DNA of 64,000 nucleotides from Lysinibacillus_B sp036662795 (GTDB taxonomy: Bacteria > Bacillota > Bacilli > Bacillales_A > Planococcaceae): assembly GCF_036662795.1 (NCBI RefSeq), contig NZ_JBAFWZ010000004.1, positions 1 to 64,000 of the forward strand, in the 5' to 3' direction. Below the pieces are notes generated by a model, which was not told the DNA's origin, searched no databases, and was given only the letters and a program-made list of their open reading frames with translations. The translations under genes were made by a program, and so were the position numbers. Shown here in pieces: positions 8,148 through 16,629 of this stretch (position 1 is its first letter; every line of letters begins with the position of its first letter).

Positions 8148-9932
8148 TTATAATCCACATTTCAGCTGTGCACCACAGTTTGTACATGTGTTGCAGCCGC
8201 CCATTTCTTCTACAGTTCCTTTACGGCAGACCGGACAAGTATTGCCTACTTCAGAACCAATTGTTACGTTTGTTTGTGATAATGGTGCAATCGTATCAAC
8301 TAGAACAACTGGACGTGCTTTTGCGCCATCCTGCTGTACAAGCTCTTCTTCAAACGAAAGCTGCTCAAGATCATGATTTTCTTCCGCTTTTAAAGTTAAC
8401 ACTTGAGTATCGCGACTTCCATCGACATACACTGTACCACCTTTTGCCCCGCCTTGGTATAAACGCTCGTATACTTTTTCGACCTGCTCTACCGTATAGC
8501 CTTTTGGTGCATTCACCGTTTTGGAGATTGAAGAGTCAATCCAGTTTTGAATAATACATTGTACGTCCGCATGCGCTTCAGGAGATAGCTCCATTGATGA
8601 AACGAACCAATGAGGTAAATTACTTTCATCCGCATTCTGATTTGCCTCTAAGTATTCTTGTACAATTTCAGCTTTAACCTCAATAAATTTCCCTAAGCGG
8701 CCAGAGCGGTAATACGTAAATGAGAAATAAGGCTCTAAACCTGTTGCTACCCCTACCATCGTACCTGTTGATCCCGTTGGTGCAACCGTTAATAAATGTG
8801 AGTTACGAATGCCATGCTCTAAAATATCTTGTCTTACATGTGCTGGCATTTTCTGCATAAAGCCTGTACGAATGAATGCTTCACGAAGCTTCTCCGTTTG
8901 CTCTTCTGTTTCACCCTCCAAGAATGGGAAACTCCCGCGCTCTTTTCCTAGCTCAATCGATTGCTCATACGCTGCAATGGCAATCGTCTCGAAAATTTCA
9001 TTAACAAGCGCATTCCCTTCCTCAGAGCCATATTCTTTCTCACAATAAATGAGCAAGTCAGCTAGTCCCATTACACCAAGACCGACACGTCGCTCTCCTA
9101 ATGCTTGAATTCGGTTTTGCTCTAAGAAATACGGTGTTGCATCGATGACATTATCCTGCATACGAACGCCAACCTTAACCGTTTCTCGAAGGGCTTCATA
9201 ATCTACCGTTTTTGTATCCTTTCTTGCAAATTGTGCTAGGTTAACAGCAGCTAGGTTACAAACAGAATACGGAGCTAAAGGCTGCTCACCACATGGATTT
9301 GTTGCTACTACCTTTTGACCATATGCTTTTGCATTTGTCATTTCATTTGCATTGTCGATAAAGAAAATACCCGGCTCTGCAGCATATGTAGCGCAAATGT
9401 TAATTAAGTTCCATAGCTCTCTAGCCTGTATCTTGCGGTACGTACGAACGCCATAGCCTAATTGCTCCCATTCGCGAACATCGCCAACCTCATGCCATTT
9501 TTCATTGTAAACTTTCATTTCCTCAGGGCTGTAATTTGCAACATCCGGGAAACGTAATTCAAAATCTTCGTCGTTTTCTACAGCTTGCATAAATTCTTTT
9601 GTTAATGTTACCGAAATGTTTGCACCTGTTAAAAACTCCGAGTTGTGAACAGAGTAATTACCGCCATCACGAAGCTTAGTTTCCGCCTCGCGAATAATTC
9701 CTTCATCGAACCCTCCAAAGCCAGGAATGTTTTTATAATTAACAATTCCCTGATACATCGCTTCTTCTGAGGAGCTTAAAGGCTTAAATTTAAGTTTTTC
9801 CTTTGCTAGTCGAATGATTGACTCGTCCTTCGTATTTTCAATCAAATAACGCAGAATTCTTGGATTTTGCATTTTTGAAATAATAAATTCCACGATATCA
9901 GGATGCCAATCTGCTAGCATAATCATTTGTGC
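8148..9932 (-). CDS. nrdJ: nrdJ exon 2: class II ribonucleotide reductase, catalytic and C-terminal part
   Basis: This is the 3' exon, 594 residues beginning AQMIMLADWHPDIVEF, which continues exon 1 (10408-11196) in frame for an 857-residue protein. It contains the ten-stranded barrel core with NPCGEQPLAPYSVC (thiyl-radical Cys, around residue 475 of the joined protein), the phosphate-binding TVAPTGSTGTMVGVATG, and a C-terminal zinc-ribbon-like tail with four CxxC-type Cys pairs (CPVC, GGCNTCTNCG, KCGL) carrying the redox-shuttle cysteines. Class II enzymes reduce ribonucleotides using adenosylcobalamin. A frame opens 3 nt earlier with an ATG, but that ATG is an artefact of intron and exon bases. 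Confidence 0.93.
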   Translation of the reverse strand, partial: AQMIMLADWHPDIVEFIISKMQNPRILRYLIENTKDESIIRLAKEKLKFKPLSSSEEAMYQGIVNYKNIPGFGGFDEGIIREAETKLRDGGNYSVHNSEFLTGANISVTLTKEFMQAVENDEDFELRFPDVANYSPEEMKVYNEKWHEVGDVREWEQLGYGVRTYRKIQARELWNLINICATYAAEPGIFFIDNANEMTNAKAYGQKVVATNPCGEQPLAPYSVCNLAAVNLAQFARKDTKTVDYEALRETVKVGVRMQDNVIDATPYFLEQNRIQALGERRVGLGVMGLADLLIYCEKEYGSEEGNALVNEIFETIAIAAYEQSIELGKERGSFPFLEGETEEQTEKLREAFIRTGFMQKMPAHVRQDILEHGIRNSHLLTVAPTGSTGTMVGVATGLEPYFSFTYYRSGRLGKFIEVKAEIVQEYLEANQNADESNLPHWFVSSMELSPEAHADVQCIIQNWIDSSISKTVNAPKGYTVEQVEKVYERLYQGGAKGGTVYVDGSRDTQVLTLKAEENHDLEQLSFEEELVQQDGAKARPVVLVDTIAPLSQTNVTIGSEVGNTCPVCRKGTVEEMGGCNTCTNCGAQLKCGL

Positions 9933-10407
9933 CAATTTCTTACGAAGGATCGTTACTCCTTCTCTCTATGTCACCATAGAAGTTGAGACCATATCTTATG
10001 TCCAGAGACACCCTCGCACTTCGGAATGACTTCATTCCTACTCTACTCACTTCCGTATATAAAATACGTGCTTTCGATGGTCGTTGAACCTTCTCCATTT
10101 TACAGGAGCTTGGCTGCTGATTGTCTTTCTCCCACTAACATTTTCAAGCGTTCACGTTTACCGTTTCCAGTTACGTTGTAGCTGTTAGTGCATTTATAAT
10201 GCTTTTTCTCACTCCATGGAAATTATTATTTGCTTGTTGTGAGAAATTGTAAAACCACAGATATGACAAATTTGCTTACATTTAGCACTATAAACCTTCA
10301 TATTTTCACCCCTAGTAAGCGGATCAATATTTCAGTAAAAGAGTTTCCAGCAATTCACGAGGTTTGTTAACGCAGAAGCACACAAATTATAACTTTAAAA
10401 TCTTCAT
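9933..10407 (-). ncRNA. group I self-splicing intron in nrdJ
   Basis: A 475-nt insert sits exactly between GGSRRG and AQMIML codons of nrdJ. Seen in sequence: the 5' exon end CAGAGGU (10414-10408) pairs with GCUUCUG (10379-10373), ending in the U-G pair that defines group I 5' sites; UUGUGU (10385-10380) pairs with 3' exon GCACAA (9932-9927) as P10; the last intron base is G. Core elements are P (AATTGCTGGAAACTC, 10355-10341), Q (near 10122-10108, CAGCA pairing with P TGCTG as P4), R (GTTCAACGACCAT, ending 10077) and S (AAGATATGGTC, 9997-9987), with P7 formed by GACCAU and AUGGUC. Core sequence resembles subgroup IA. Unspliced, translation stops after six intron codons. Confidence 0.93.
10209..10301 (-). 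CDS. 30-codon intronic reading frame, possible endonuclease remnant
   Basis: Inside the group I intron, ATG at 10301 is preceded by AGGGGTG at good spacing. The peptide has a KCKQICHICG stretch with closely spaced cysteines, reminiscent of the zinc-binding knuckle of HNH-type homing endonucleases, then stops. It may be a decayed remnant of an intron-encoded endonuclease or a chance frame; no catalytic HNH residues are present. Low confidence that it is a functional gene. Confidence 0.3.
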   Translation of the reverse strand: MKVYSAKCKQICHICGFTISHNKQIIISME

Positions 10408-11196
10408 ACCTCTGCGGGATCCACCCTGTTCTACAAGGTGAGTCAGTTTGGCGATATCGTCTAGCCACGATACCGAGCCACTAGATTTACCATTTACACC
10501 GCGTGCTAGTGTATTTCGTGGACGAAGAGTTGATCCATTAGTACCCACTCCTCCACCGCGCGACATAATTTCCATTACTTGCTTACGATGGTCACTAATA
10601 CCTTCGCGAGAGTCCGCTACAAACGGCATAACATAGCAGTTAAAGAACGTAACGTCCGTTTGCGAGCCTGCTCCGTAAATTACACGGCCAGCAGGAATAA
10701 ACTTTAAACTTACCAGCTGCTCATAAAACTTTTGGAACCATTTTTCACGATCCTCTGCCGTTTTTTCTACAGCTGCTAAGCCTGTTGCATTTCGTTTAGC
10801 AATTTGCTCATAGTAAATCTCCAATGGCTTTTCGATAATATCTAACGAGCGAGTAATAATACCTGTAGCTTGCTCATCTTCAGCCTCTAAAACATGTCGA
10901 AAATCTTCCTCGATTAAAATCGCTGCTCTTTTTGCATCCCAGTCAATCGATTGGATAATGCCTAGGCCACGTGCCGGAAATTTTGGATCTTCCTTTACCG
11001 TTAACACGACAAAATCGCCTGACTTTAATGTTTTCTTTTCTGTATCCTTAAACGAATACCGATCAATCATTACAAGTCTTGATACACCTTTATGCGTTAT
11101 ACTCATATCTGGTGTAATCTGGTGTACTTGCGGGAATTTTTCAATATCTTTGTTGAGTTGGTCGATTTGGATGGTTTGCTCTATTACATTTACCAT
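10408..11196 (-). CDS. nrdJ: nrdJ exon 1: class II ribonucleotide reductase, N-terminal part
   Basis: The 5' exon encodes 263 residues ending HLVEQGGSRRG; exon 2 continues it. The N-terminal 130 residues form a domain with VSRLVMIDRYSFKD; then come the reductase N-terminal segments YEQLVSLKFIPAGRVIYGAG and FFNCYVMPFVADSREGISDH, holding the first redox-active Cys, and the glycine-rich SRGGGVGTNGSTLRPRN. Without splicing the protein would end in KILKL. Paired NrdR boxes lie 70-115 bp upstream. No cobalamin riboswitch was recognised. Length and motif order of the joined protein match B12-dependent enzymes in Bacillales. Confidence 0.93.
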
Positions 11197-11262
11197 CTTT
11201 CAGCCCCCTTTTGTTATGGTAATCATTTCATTTTCATCATTACCCGAAATCACACAGTACAA

Positions 11263-11309
11263 ACACTATATATTGTGTTTGCTCGGTTTTTTTATTCAAT
11301 ATATTGATT
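11263..11309 (-). promoter_or_regulatory. paired NrdR boxes upstream of nrdJ
   Basis: ACACTATATATTGTGT (11263-11278) is a near-perfect match to the NrdR operator; ATTCAATATATTGATT (11294-11309) is a weaker one. Their centres are 31 bp apart, three helical turns, the spacing typical of NrdR box pairs. NrdR is the ATP/dATP-responsive repressor of ribonucleotide reductase genes, so nrdJ is probably in its regulon. Confidence 0.85.
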
Positions 11310-11453
11310 CGGGATTTTTCACTTTAAAAAGAGTACCTTATATTTTTTAATCTATCAAGGGCTTGATTTTTACAAAATTGGCGTGGAGCTAGCATTCACA
11401 ACGAATACGCTACTTAAAATAATTTACCCAAAAACAAAACGCACGTTCGATTG

Positions 11454-12284
11454 TTATTTTCTAAAATTCCATTCATCGTTCGCATATTTTTCCATTTCTA
11501 GTTTTTTGACTTGAGCTAGCTGCTCCTCTGTCAGTTCATAAGGAACTAATTCAATTTGTAATGCCTTTTCAAAGCCCAACTTAAACGCCTCTACGCATTG
11601 TGGAATCGTAAATGGTTGTTGAACTAGCCGATTCATCGCCACCGCCTTTTCAGGAAGCTTTTCGCGCATTTTTTCCTTCATACTCTCGGATGAGAATTTG
11701 AATACGGAAAGCAGCTGCTCTATATCTAGATCCAGTAGGATAGCACCATGCTGAAGGATAACCCCTTTTTGACGTGTTTGTGCACTCCCTGCAACCTTTT
11801 TTCCTTCTACCACAAGCTCATACCAGCTCGGAGCATCAAAACAAACTGCACTTTTCGGCTTCTTTAAGTCTTCCTGCTTTTCCTTCGTATCCGGAACACT
11901 AAAATAAGCATTTAATCCTAAATTTCGAAAACCAAATAATAAACCTTCACTTAACACCCTGTAAGCCTCTGTCACTGTCGGGGGCATATTTGGATACGTT
12001 TCTTCTACAATAATAGAATAAGTAAGTTCCTTATCATGCAACACTGCTCGTCCACCAGTTGGTCTACGCACAAAGCCTAATCCTTGTTTTTTTACTTCCT
12101 CAAGATCAATTTCCTTGTTAGCCTGTTGAAAATAGCCGATAGATAATGTAGCAGGGTTCCATTCATAAAAGCGAATTACCGGCGGAATCAAATTTTCACT
12201 ATGCCAGTTTAATAAAGCTTCATCCAAAGCCATATTGAATGACGGACTACAGGGACCAGAATTTATAAAATACCATTGCATCAT
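11454..12284 (-). CDS. lipM: octanoyl-[acyl-carrier protein]:protein N-octanoyltransferase LipM
   Basis: The 276-residue protein belongs to the LplA/LipM/BPL fold: GPCSPSFNMALDEALL at the N-terminus, RRPTGGRAVLHDKELTYS (substrate loop), SAVCFDAPSWYELVV with the acyl-carrying cysteine typical of LipM, and GKKVAGSAQTR with the conserved lysine. It transfers octanoate from ACP to lipoyl domains, in Bacillus to GcvH. Its place beside the gcv operon and yqhL is conserved in B. subtilis (yqhM) and fits a role in loading the glycine cleavage H protein. AAGGAG precedes the start. Confidence 0.93.
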   Translation of the reverse strand: MMQWYFINSGPCSPSFNMALDEALLNWHSENLIPPVIRFYEWNPATLSIGYFQQANKEIDLEEVKKQGLGFVRRPTGGRAVLHDKELTYSIIVEETYPNMPPTVTEAYRVLSEGLLFGFRNLGLNAYFSVPDTKEKQEDLKKPKSAVCFDAPSWYELVVEGKKVAGSAQTRQKGVILQHGAILLDLDIEQLLSVFKFSSESMKEKMREKLPEKAVAMNRLVQQPFTIPQCVEAFKLGFEKALQIELVPYELTEEQLAQVKKLEMEKYANDEWNFRK

Positions 12285-12384
12285 TTTTTCATCTCCTTAA
12301 AGTATACATTTTAGCAAACTCACTCGACTATCGCTACAATCTCTTTTATAATAGAATGGATAGAGAGAAAGGGGAATTATCATC

Positions 12385-12771
12385 GTGGCAAACGTACTTA
12401 TTACAATTGCAGTCATCTTAGGCGTAATAATCGTTTATGTACTTGTCAATTCATTCCGTTTAAAAAAAGCGGTAACTAATTTAGCACAAGATGAGTTTAT
12501 TCAAGGCTACCGAAAAGCGCAACTAATTGACTTACGAGAACCTAAGGAATTTGACGCTGGTCATATTTTAGGTGCTCGTAACATTCCATCGACGCAATTT
12601 AACCAACGCTACAAAGAAATCCGTCCAGATTTACCAGTATACCTATACTGTCAAAATACAGGGCGTAGTGCGCGTGCTGCCATCTTCTTAAAGAAGAAAG
12701 GCTACAATCAAATTTATCAGCTACAGGGCGGCTTTAAAACTTGGACTGGTAAAGTAAAATCAAAGGCGTAA
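12385..12771 (+). CDS. yqhL: membrane-anchored rhodanese-like sulfurtransferase YqhL
   Basis: The 128-residue protein has an N-terminal membrane helix (about 2-22) followed by a single rhodanese domain. The active-site loop is CQNTGRSARAA, with the persulfide-forming Cys about residue 92. The upstream motif LIDLREPKEFDAGHILGARNIP is the typical CH2A region. GTG start at 12385 is supported by AAAGGGG 9 nt upstream. It is divergent from lipM, as in B. subtilis. Physiological sulfur acceptor is unknown. Confidence 0.9.
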   Translation: MANVLITIAVILGVIIVYVLVNSFRLKKAVTNLAQDEFIQGYRKAQLIDLREPKEFDAGHILGARNIPSTQFNQRYKEIRPDLPVYLYCQNTGRSARAAIFLKKKGYNQIYQLQGGFKTWTGKVKSKA

Positions 12772-12782
12772 TCATTACGTGG

Positions 12783-12808
12783 AGGTGTCTATTTAGACAC
12801 CTTTTTTT
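12783..12808 (+). terminator. terminator after yqhL
   Basis: AGGTGTCT pairs with AGACACCT around a four-base loop, followed by TTTTTT. Confidence 0.9.
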
Positions 12809-12836
12809 AATGTAAAATAACGCTTTGAGAGAGCAT

Positions 12837-12870
12837 AAAAAAAACATCCGCTATTTTCAGTTAACGGATG
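12837..12870 (-). terminator. terminator downstream of the 12.9 kb hypothetical gene
   Basis: On the minus strand CATCCG pairs with CGGATG, with extra loop pairing, followed by eight T residues. It lies 70 nt after the stop of the gene at 12941. Confidence 0.8.
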
Positions 12871-12940
12871 ATTGGAAAATTTATAATTTATTTCCAATAG
12901 ACTTTTTATAGTAATTGTTATTAATGAAGCTGTGCTTCAC

Positions 12941-13429
12941 TCACTTTTTGAAGACGACTAATTCCCCCATATTATATGTTTTACTTTTCTTTTCTCCATC
13001 AGCCTTCCAGTTTACCTTCAATTGCCCTTCATTTATTAAGTCTACAATCTTTTCTTTTTGTATTTCACCTGTATAAATCACGATTTCTTCCGAATGCTGT
13101 AATTCTCCTTCTGGACTCCTATTCCATCCGCTACCAAAACAATAAACCTCTTCCCCTAATAGTTCTCGTATCGTTTTAGAGAGATCCACTTGGACATCCG
13201 CGATATTTTTACTATAGTTTACCCTCACATTAAAATGAAGTTGGCTGAAATTCTCTTTCTCAGGGTGTTTTATATGGGATAAGCCACCTATACTTTCATA
13301 TTGATCATCATCAATAGCAGAAATTTCAATTCGTGCAATAATATTAGGATGATATCGATAATAAATTGTATACGAGGCTACTAAGATTAGAATCATTACA
13401 AGTAAAATGATAAATCCTTTCTTTTTCAA
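12941..13429 (-). CDS. membrane-anchored hypothetical protein
   Basis: The 162-residue protein has an N-terminal transmembrane segment (about 5-24) and an extracytoplasmic mixed alpha/beta domain. No family is recognised. The domain contains a single cysteine (VYCFGSGWN) and no catalytic motif. GAGGGGATC precedes the ATG. It is 24 bp downstream of the small gene at 13454 and may be cotranscribed with it. Confidence 0.6.
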   Translation of the reverse strand: MKKKGFIILLVMILILVASYTIYYRYHPNIIARIEISAIDDDQYESIGGLSHIKHPEKENFSQLHFNVRVNYSKNIADVQVDLSKTIRELLGEEVYCFGSGWNRSPEGELQHSEEIVIYTGEIQKEKIVDLINEGQLKVNWKADGEKKSKTYNMGELVVFKK

Positions 13430-13453
13430 GTGATCCCCTCCTCGTACATCCCA

Positions 13454-13660
13454 TTAAAATATCAGCTTATATAATACATAACCTATAATTAACACCAAAA
13501 TCCCTATACCGGTACCCTTCCATCCTAAACCACCAGCCACATCAGATAAACTTCCAGACTCACCACGATTTATACTATCGTTTAAAGTACCAGTCGGATT
13601 CTTTTTTAACTCTTTCTGCCTCAAATGCTCTCTTCTATCTTCAGGTGTTTTCGATTCCAT
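13454..13660 (-). CDS. small DUF6366-like membrane protein
   Basis: This 68-residue protein has a charged N-terminus (TPEDRREHLRQKELKKNPTG), a Gly/Ser-rich middle and one C-terminal helix (about 47-66). The pattern agrees with short Bacillales proteins grouped as DUF6366, from memory. A strong GGAGGTG precedes the ATG. Function unknown. Confidence 0.6.
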   Translation of the reverse strand: MESKTPEDRREHLRQKELKKNPTGTLNDSINRGESGSLSDVAGGLGWKGTGIGILVLIIGYVLYKLIF

Positions 13661-13744
13661 ACCACACCTCCTACTAAAGGATAATTTTACCTATATTATA
13701 CAGAAGAAACTCTCAGGCAACTACGAATATTTTAATAGAAACGA

Positions 13745-13790
13745 AAAATAGGCCGCCCAAAAGGTGAATAATCACCTAATGGACAGCCAA
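13745..13790 (-). terminator. probable terminator of the gcv operon
   Basis: On the minus strand a hairpin of GGCTGTCCATTAGGTGA against TCACCTTTTGGGCGGCC (with mismatches) is followed by TATTTTTCG. It lies 13 nt after the gcvPB stop codon. Confidence 0.7.
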
Positions 13791-13802
13791 ATTCTTATAC
13801 TA

Positions 13803-15272
13803 CTAAGCTTCTTGTTTTGTATAACGTAAAACAGGTGTACGAGCTGCACGTGTTTCGTCTAGACGTGAAACAACCGTTGTATGTGGTGCTTCCTGAACGA
13901 TTGTTGGATTCTCTTCTGCTTCCTTCGCAATTTGAATCATCGCGTCACAGAATGCATCTAGTGTTTCTTTAGACTCCGTTTCAGTTGGCTCGATCATAAT
14001 GCCTTCCTCTACATTTAATGGGAAGTATACTGTTGGCGGGTGGTAGCCAAAGTCTAACAGGCGTTTGGCAATATCTAATGTACGTACGCCAAGCTTTTTC
14101 TGACGACGACCAGATAGAACAAACTCATGCTTACAATGACGGTTATAAGGTAGATCATAGAATTCCTCTAAACGACGCATCATATAGTTCGCATTTAATA
14201 CAGCATATTCTGTAACCGCCTTTAAGCCATCTGGACCCATTGTACGGATATAAGTGTATGCACGCACGTTAATACCGAAGTTACCGTAGTACGGCTTCAC
14301 ACGACCGATTGATTGTGGACGGTTATAATCGAAATGGAATGTTCCATCTTCCTGCTTCACTAGAACTGGTTTTGGTAGGAATGGAATTAAATCCTCTTTA
14401 ACCCCAACTGGACCAGAACCAGGACCACCGCCACCATGTGGGCCAGTGAATGTTTTATGCAAGTTTAAGTGAACACAGTCAAAGCCCATATCTCCAGGAC
14501 GTGCTTTTGACATTACTGCATTTAAGTTGGCACCGTCATAGTACACTTTACCGCCAACTTCATGAATAATAGCAGCCATTTCGAGTATGTTTTCTTCAAA
14601 TAAACCAAGTGTGTTCGGGTTTGTTAACATTAAAGCTGCTGTGTCAGGACCAACTACACGACGTAGATCGTCTAAATCTACTAATCCGTCTTCACCAGAT
14701 TTAATTGTAATCGTTTCAAAGCCTGCAACTGTCGCAGATGCTGGATTTGTACCATGCGCTGAGTCAGGTACGATTACTTTATTTCGATGCCCTTCCCCGT
14801 TTGCTTCATGGAAAGCACGAATCATCATTAGAGCTGTCCATTCACCATGAGCACCTGCAGCTGGTTGGAGTGTAACCTCATCCATGCCAGTAATTTCTTG
14901 AAGAGATGTTTGTAAATCATAAAGAAGCTCCATTGCTCCTTGAACTGTTGATTCATCTTGTAATGGATGAATATTTGCAAAGCCAGAGTAACGTGCAACG
15001 GATTCATTAATTTTCGGATTATATTTCATCGTACATGATCCTAATGGATAAAAGCCAGAATCTACACCATGGTTACGACGAGAAAGTGCTGTATAATGAC
15101 GCATAATATCTAGCTCAGACACTTCTGGTAATTGGGCTGCTTCATCACGTACGTAGCCTGCTGGTAAAAGGTCCGCTAAATCAAAATCAGGTACATCTAA
15201 AGGCTCTAAGTTATAGCCTACACGTCCTTCTTTTGTTAGTTCGAAAATTAATGGTTGGTTTTCGTTAAGCAT
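13803..15272 (-). CDS. gcvPB: glycine dehydrogenase (decarboxylating) subunit 2
   Basis: The 489-residue P-protein subunit carries the PLP-binding lysine in CVHLNLHKTFTGPHGGGGPG (around residue 275). Other signatures are HGVDSGFYPLGSCTMKYNPK and DSAHGTNPASA. With gcvPA it forms the heterotetrameric P protein that decarboxylates glycine and passes the aminomethyl group to lipoylated GcvH. It overlaps gcvPA by 8 bp, indicating translational coupling. gcvH itself is not in this window. Confidence 0.97.
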   Translation of the reverse strand: MLNENQPLIFELTKEGRVGYNLEPLDVPDFDLADLLPAGYVRDEAAQLPEVSELDIMRHYTALSRRNHGVDSGFYPLGSCTMKYNPKINESVARYSGFANIHPLQDESTVQGAMELLYDLQTSLQEITGMDEVTLQPAAGAHGEWTALMMIRAFHEANGEGHRNKVIVPDSAHGTNPASATVAGFETITIKSGEDGLVDLDDLRRVVGPDTAALMLTNPNTLGLFEENILEMAAIIHEVGGKVYYDGANLNAVMSKARPGDMGFDCVHLNLHKTFTGPHGGGGPGSGPVGVKEDLIPFLPKPVLVKQEDGTFHFDYNRPQSIGRVKPYYGNFGINVRAYTYIRTMGPDGLKAVTEYAVLNANYMMRRLEEFYDLPYNRHCKHEFVLSGRRQKKLGVRTLDIAKRLLDFGYHPPTVYFPLNVEEGIMIEPTETESKETLDAFCDAMIQIAKEAEENPTIVQEAPHTTVVSRLDETRAARTPVLRYTKQEA

Positions 15273-16611
15273 TATAAGCCCCCATTTCTGCTACTAGTGC
15301 ATCAATTTCTTCTTTTGTACGTATTTCAGTTACTGCAATTAACGCATGGTTGGCTAATTCAGGATCTACTCGCCCTAAATCAAAGCCACCGATAATGCCC
15401 TTTTCTAATAGGCCTTTATTAATTTCTGTTACACATTTCTTAGTTTTTACAACGATTTCATTAAAGTGAGCGCCGTTATATGCAATTTCAAAGCCAGCCG
15501 CTTCAAATGCATTTTTTGCATAACGAGTTTTCACGATATTTTGCTTTGCCATTTCTTGTACACCTTGCTTACCTAGTGCTGTCATCGCAACAGATGCAGC
15601 TAGGGCAAGAAGTGCTTGGTTCGAACAAATATTAGAAGTCGCCTTGTCACGACGAATATGCTGCTCACGCGCTTGTAGCGTTAGTACGTAGCCACGACGA
15701 CCCTCTTGATCGACTGTTTCCCCTACTAAGCGCCCTGGTACTTTACGCATTAATTTATTTGTCACAGCGAAGAATCCACAGTGTGGACCACCGAAGGCTT
15801 CCGCAATACCGAATACTTGCGCATCCCCTACAGTAATATCGGCACCAAGTTTACCAGGTGGTGTTAAAATACCTAGCGATAATGGATTCGCTGATACGAT
15901 CATTAACCCTTTTGACTCATGTGTTATTTCGCCAATCGTTTGTAAATCTTCAATTTGACCGAAGAAGTTTGGATATTGAACGATTACCCCAGCAGTTGTA
16001 TCATCCACTAAGCCTTTTAATGCGTCGATATCTGTTTTACCATCTTTTGTTGGTACTGATACGATTTCGATTGATTGCCCATCTGCATATGTTTTTACTA
16101 CATCTTTATATTCTGGGTGAACGGCACCAGAAACGAGTAGCTTTTTACGACGTGTATGACCTGCGGCAAGCATTCCTGCCTCTGCTAATGCCGTACCACC
16201 ATCATACATAGAAGAGTTTGCTAAATCCATGCCTGTAAGCTCAGCAATCATCGTTTGGAATTCGAAAATGGCTTGTAGCTCACCTTGTGAAATTTCAGGC
16301 TGATAAGGTGTATACGCTGTATAAAACTCCGAACGAGAAATAACATGGTCCACAATGATCGGTTTATAGTGATTGTAAACACCCGCACCTAAAAATGATA
16401 CATGAGAAGCTGTATCTGCATTATTTGCCGCTAGCTCTGTTAACTCTTTAGCTAAAGCAGCTTCAGATTTTGCTTCTTTAATATTGTATAGACCTTGGAA
16501 GCGTACTTTTTCAGGAATATCTGAGAACAGTTCATCAATCGATGCAACCCCGATACGATCTAACATTTCTTTTTTATCTTGTTCCGTCATCGGTAAATAA
16601 CGATGTTTCAT
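15265..16611 (-). CDS. gcvPA: glycine dehydrogenase (decarboxylating) subunit 1
   Basis: The 448-residue subunit starts MKHRYLPMTEQDKKEMLDRIG, standard for GcvPA. It contains FLGAGVYNHYKPIIVDHVISRSEFYTAYTPYQPEISQG in outline and the QAREQHIRRDKATSNICSNQ block. It pairs with gcvPB; subunit 1 lacks the PLP lysine. AGAGGGTC lies before the ATG, 18 bp after gcvT. Gene order gcvT-gcvPA-gcvPB is as in B. subtilis. Confidence 0.97.
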   Translation of the reverse strand: MKHRYLPMTEQDKKEMLDRIGVASIDELFSDIPEKVRFQGLYNIKEAKSEAALAKELTELAANNADTASHVSFLGAGVYNHYKPIIVDHVISRSEFYTAYTPYQPEISQGELQAIFEFQTMIAELTGMDLANSSMYDGGTALAEAGMLAAGHTRRKKLLVSGAVHPEYKDVVKTYADGQSIEIVSVPTKDGKTDIDALKGLVDDTTAGVIVQYPNFFGQIEDLQTIGEITHESKGLMIVSANPLSLGILTPPGKLGADITVGDAQVFGIAEAFGGPHCGFFAVTNKLMRKVPGRLVGETVDQEGRRGYVLTLQAREQHIRRDKATSNICSNQALLALAASVAMTALGKQGVQEMAKQNIVKTRYAKNAFEAAGFEIAYNGAHFNEIVVKTKKCVTEINKGLLEKGIIGGFDLGRVDPELANHALIAVTEIRTKEEIDALVAEMGAYNA

Positions 16612-16629
16612 GTATGACCCTCTTTTCTA

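Noticed and set aside
8033..8554. 173-codon plus-strand frame over the nrdJ 3' end
   Set aside because: Antisense shadow of nrdJ; the translation has no recognisable features and includes the terminator.
8148..11196. nrdJ as a frameshifted pseudogene or intein-containing gene
   Set aside because: The exon ends join in frame at a conserved motif and the 475-nt insert has group I intron pairings; it has stop codons and no intein motifs.
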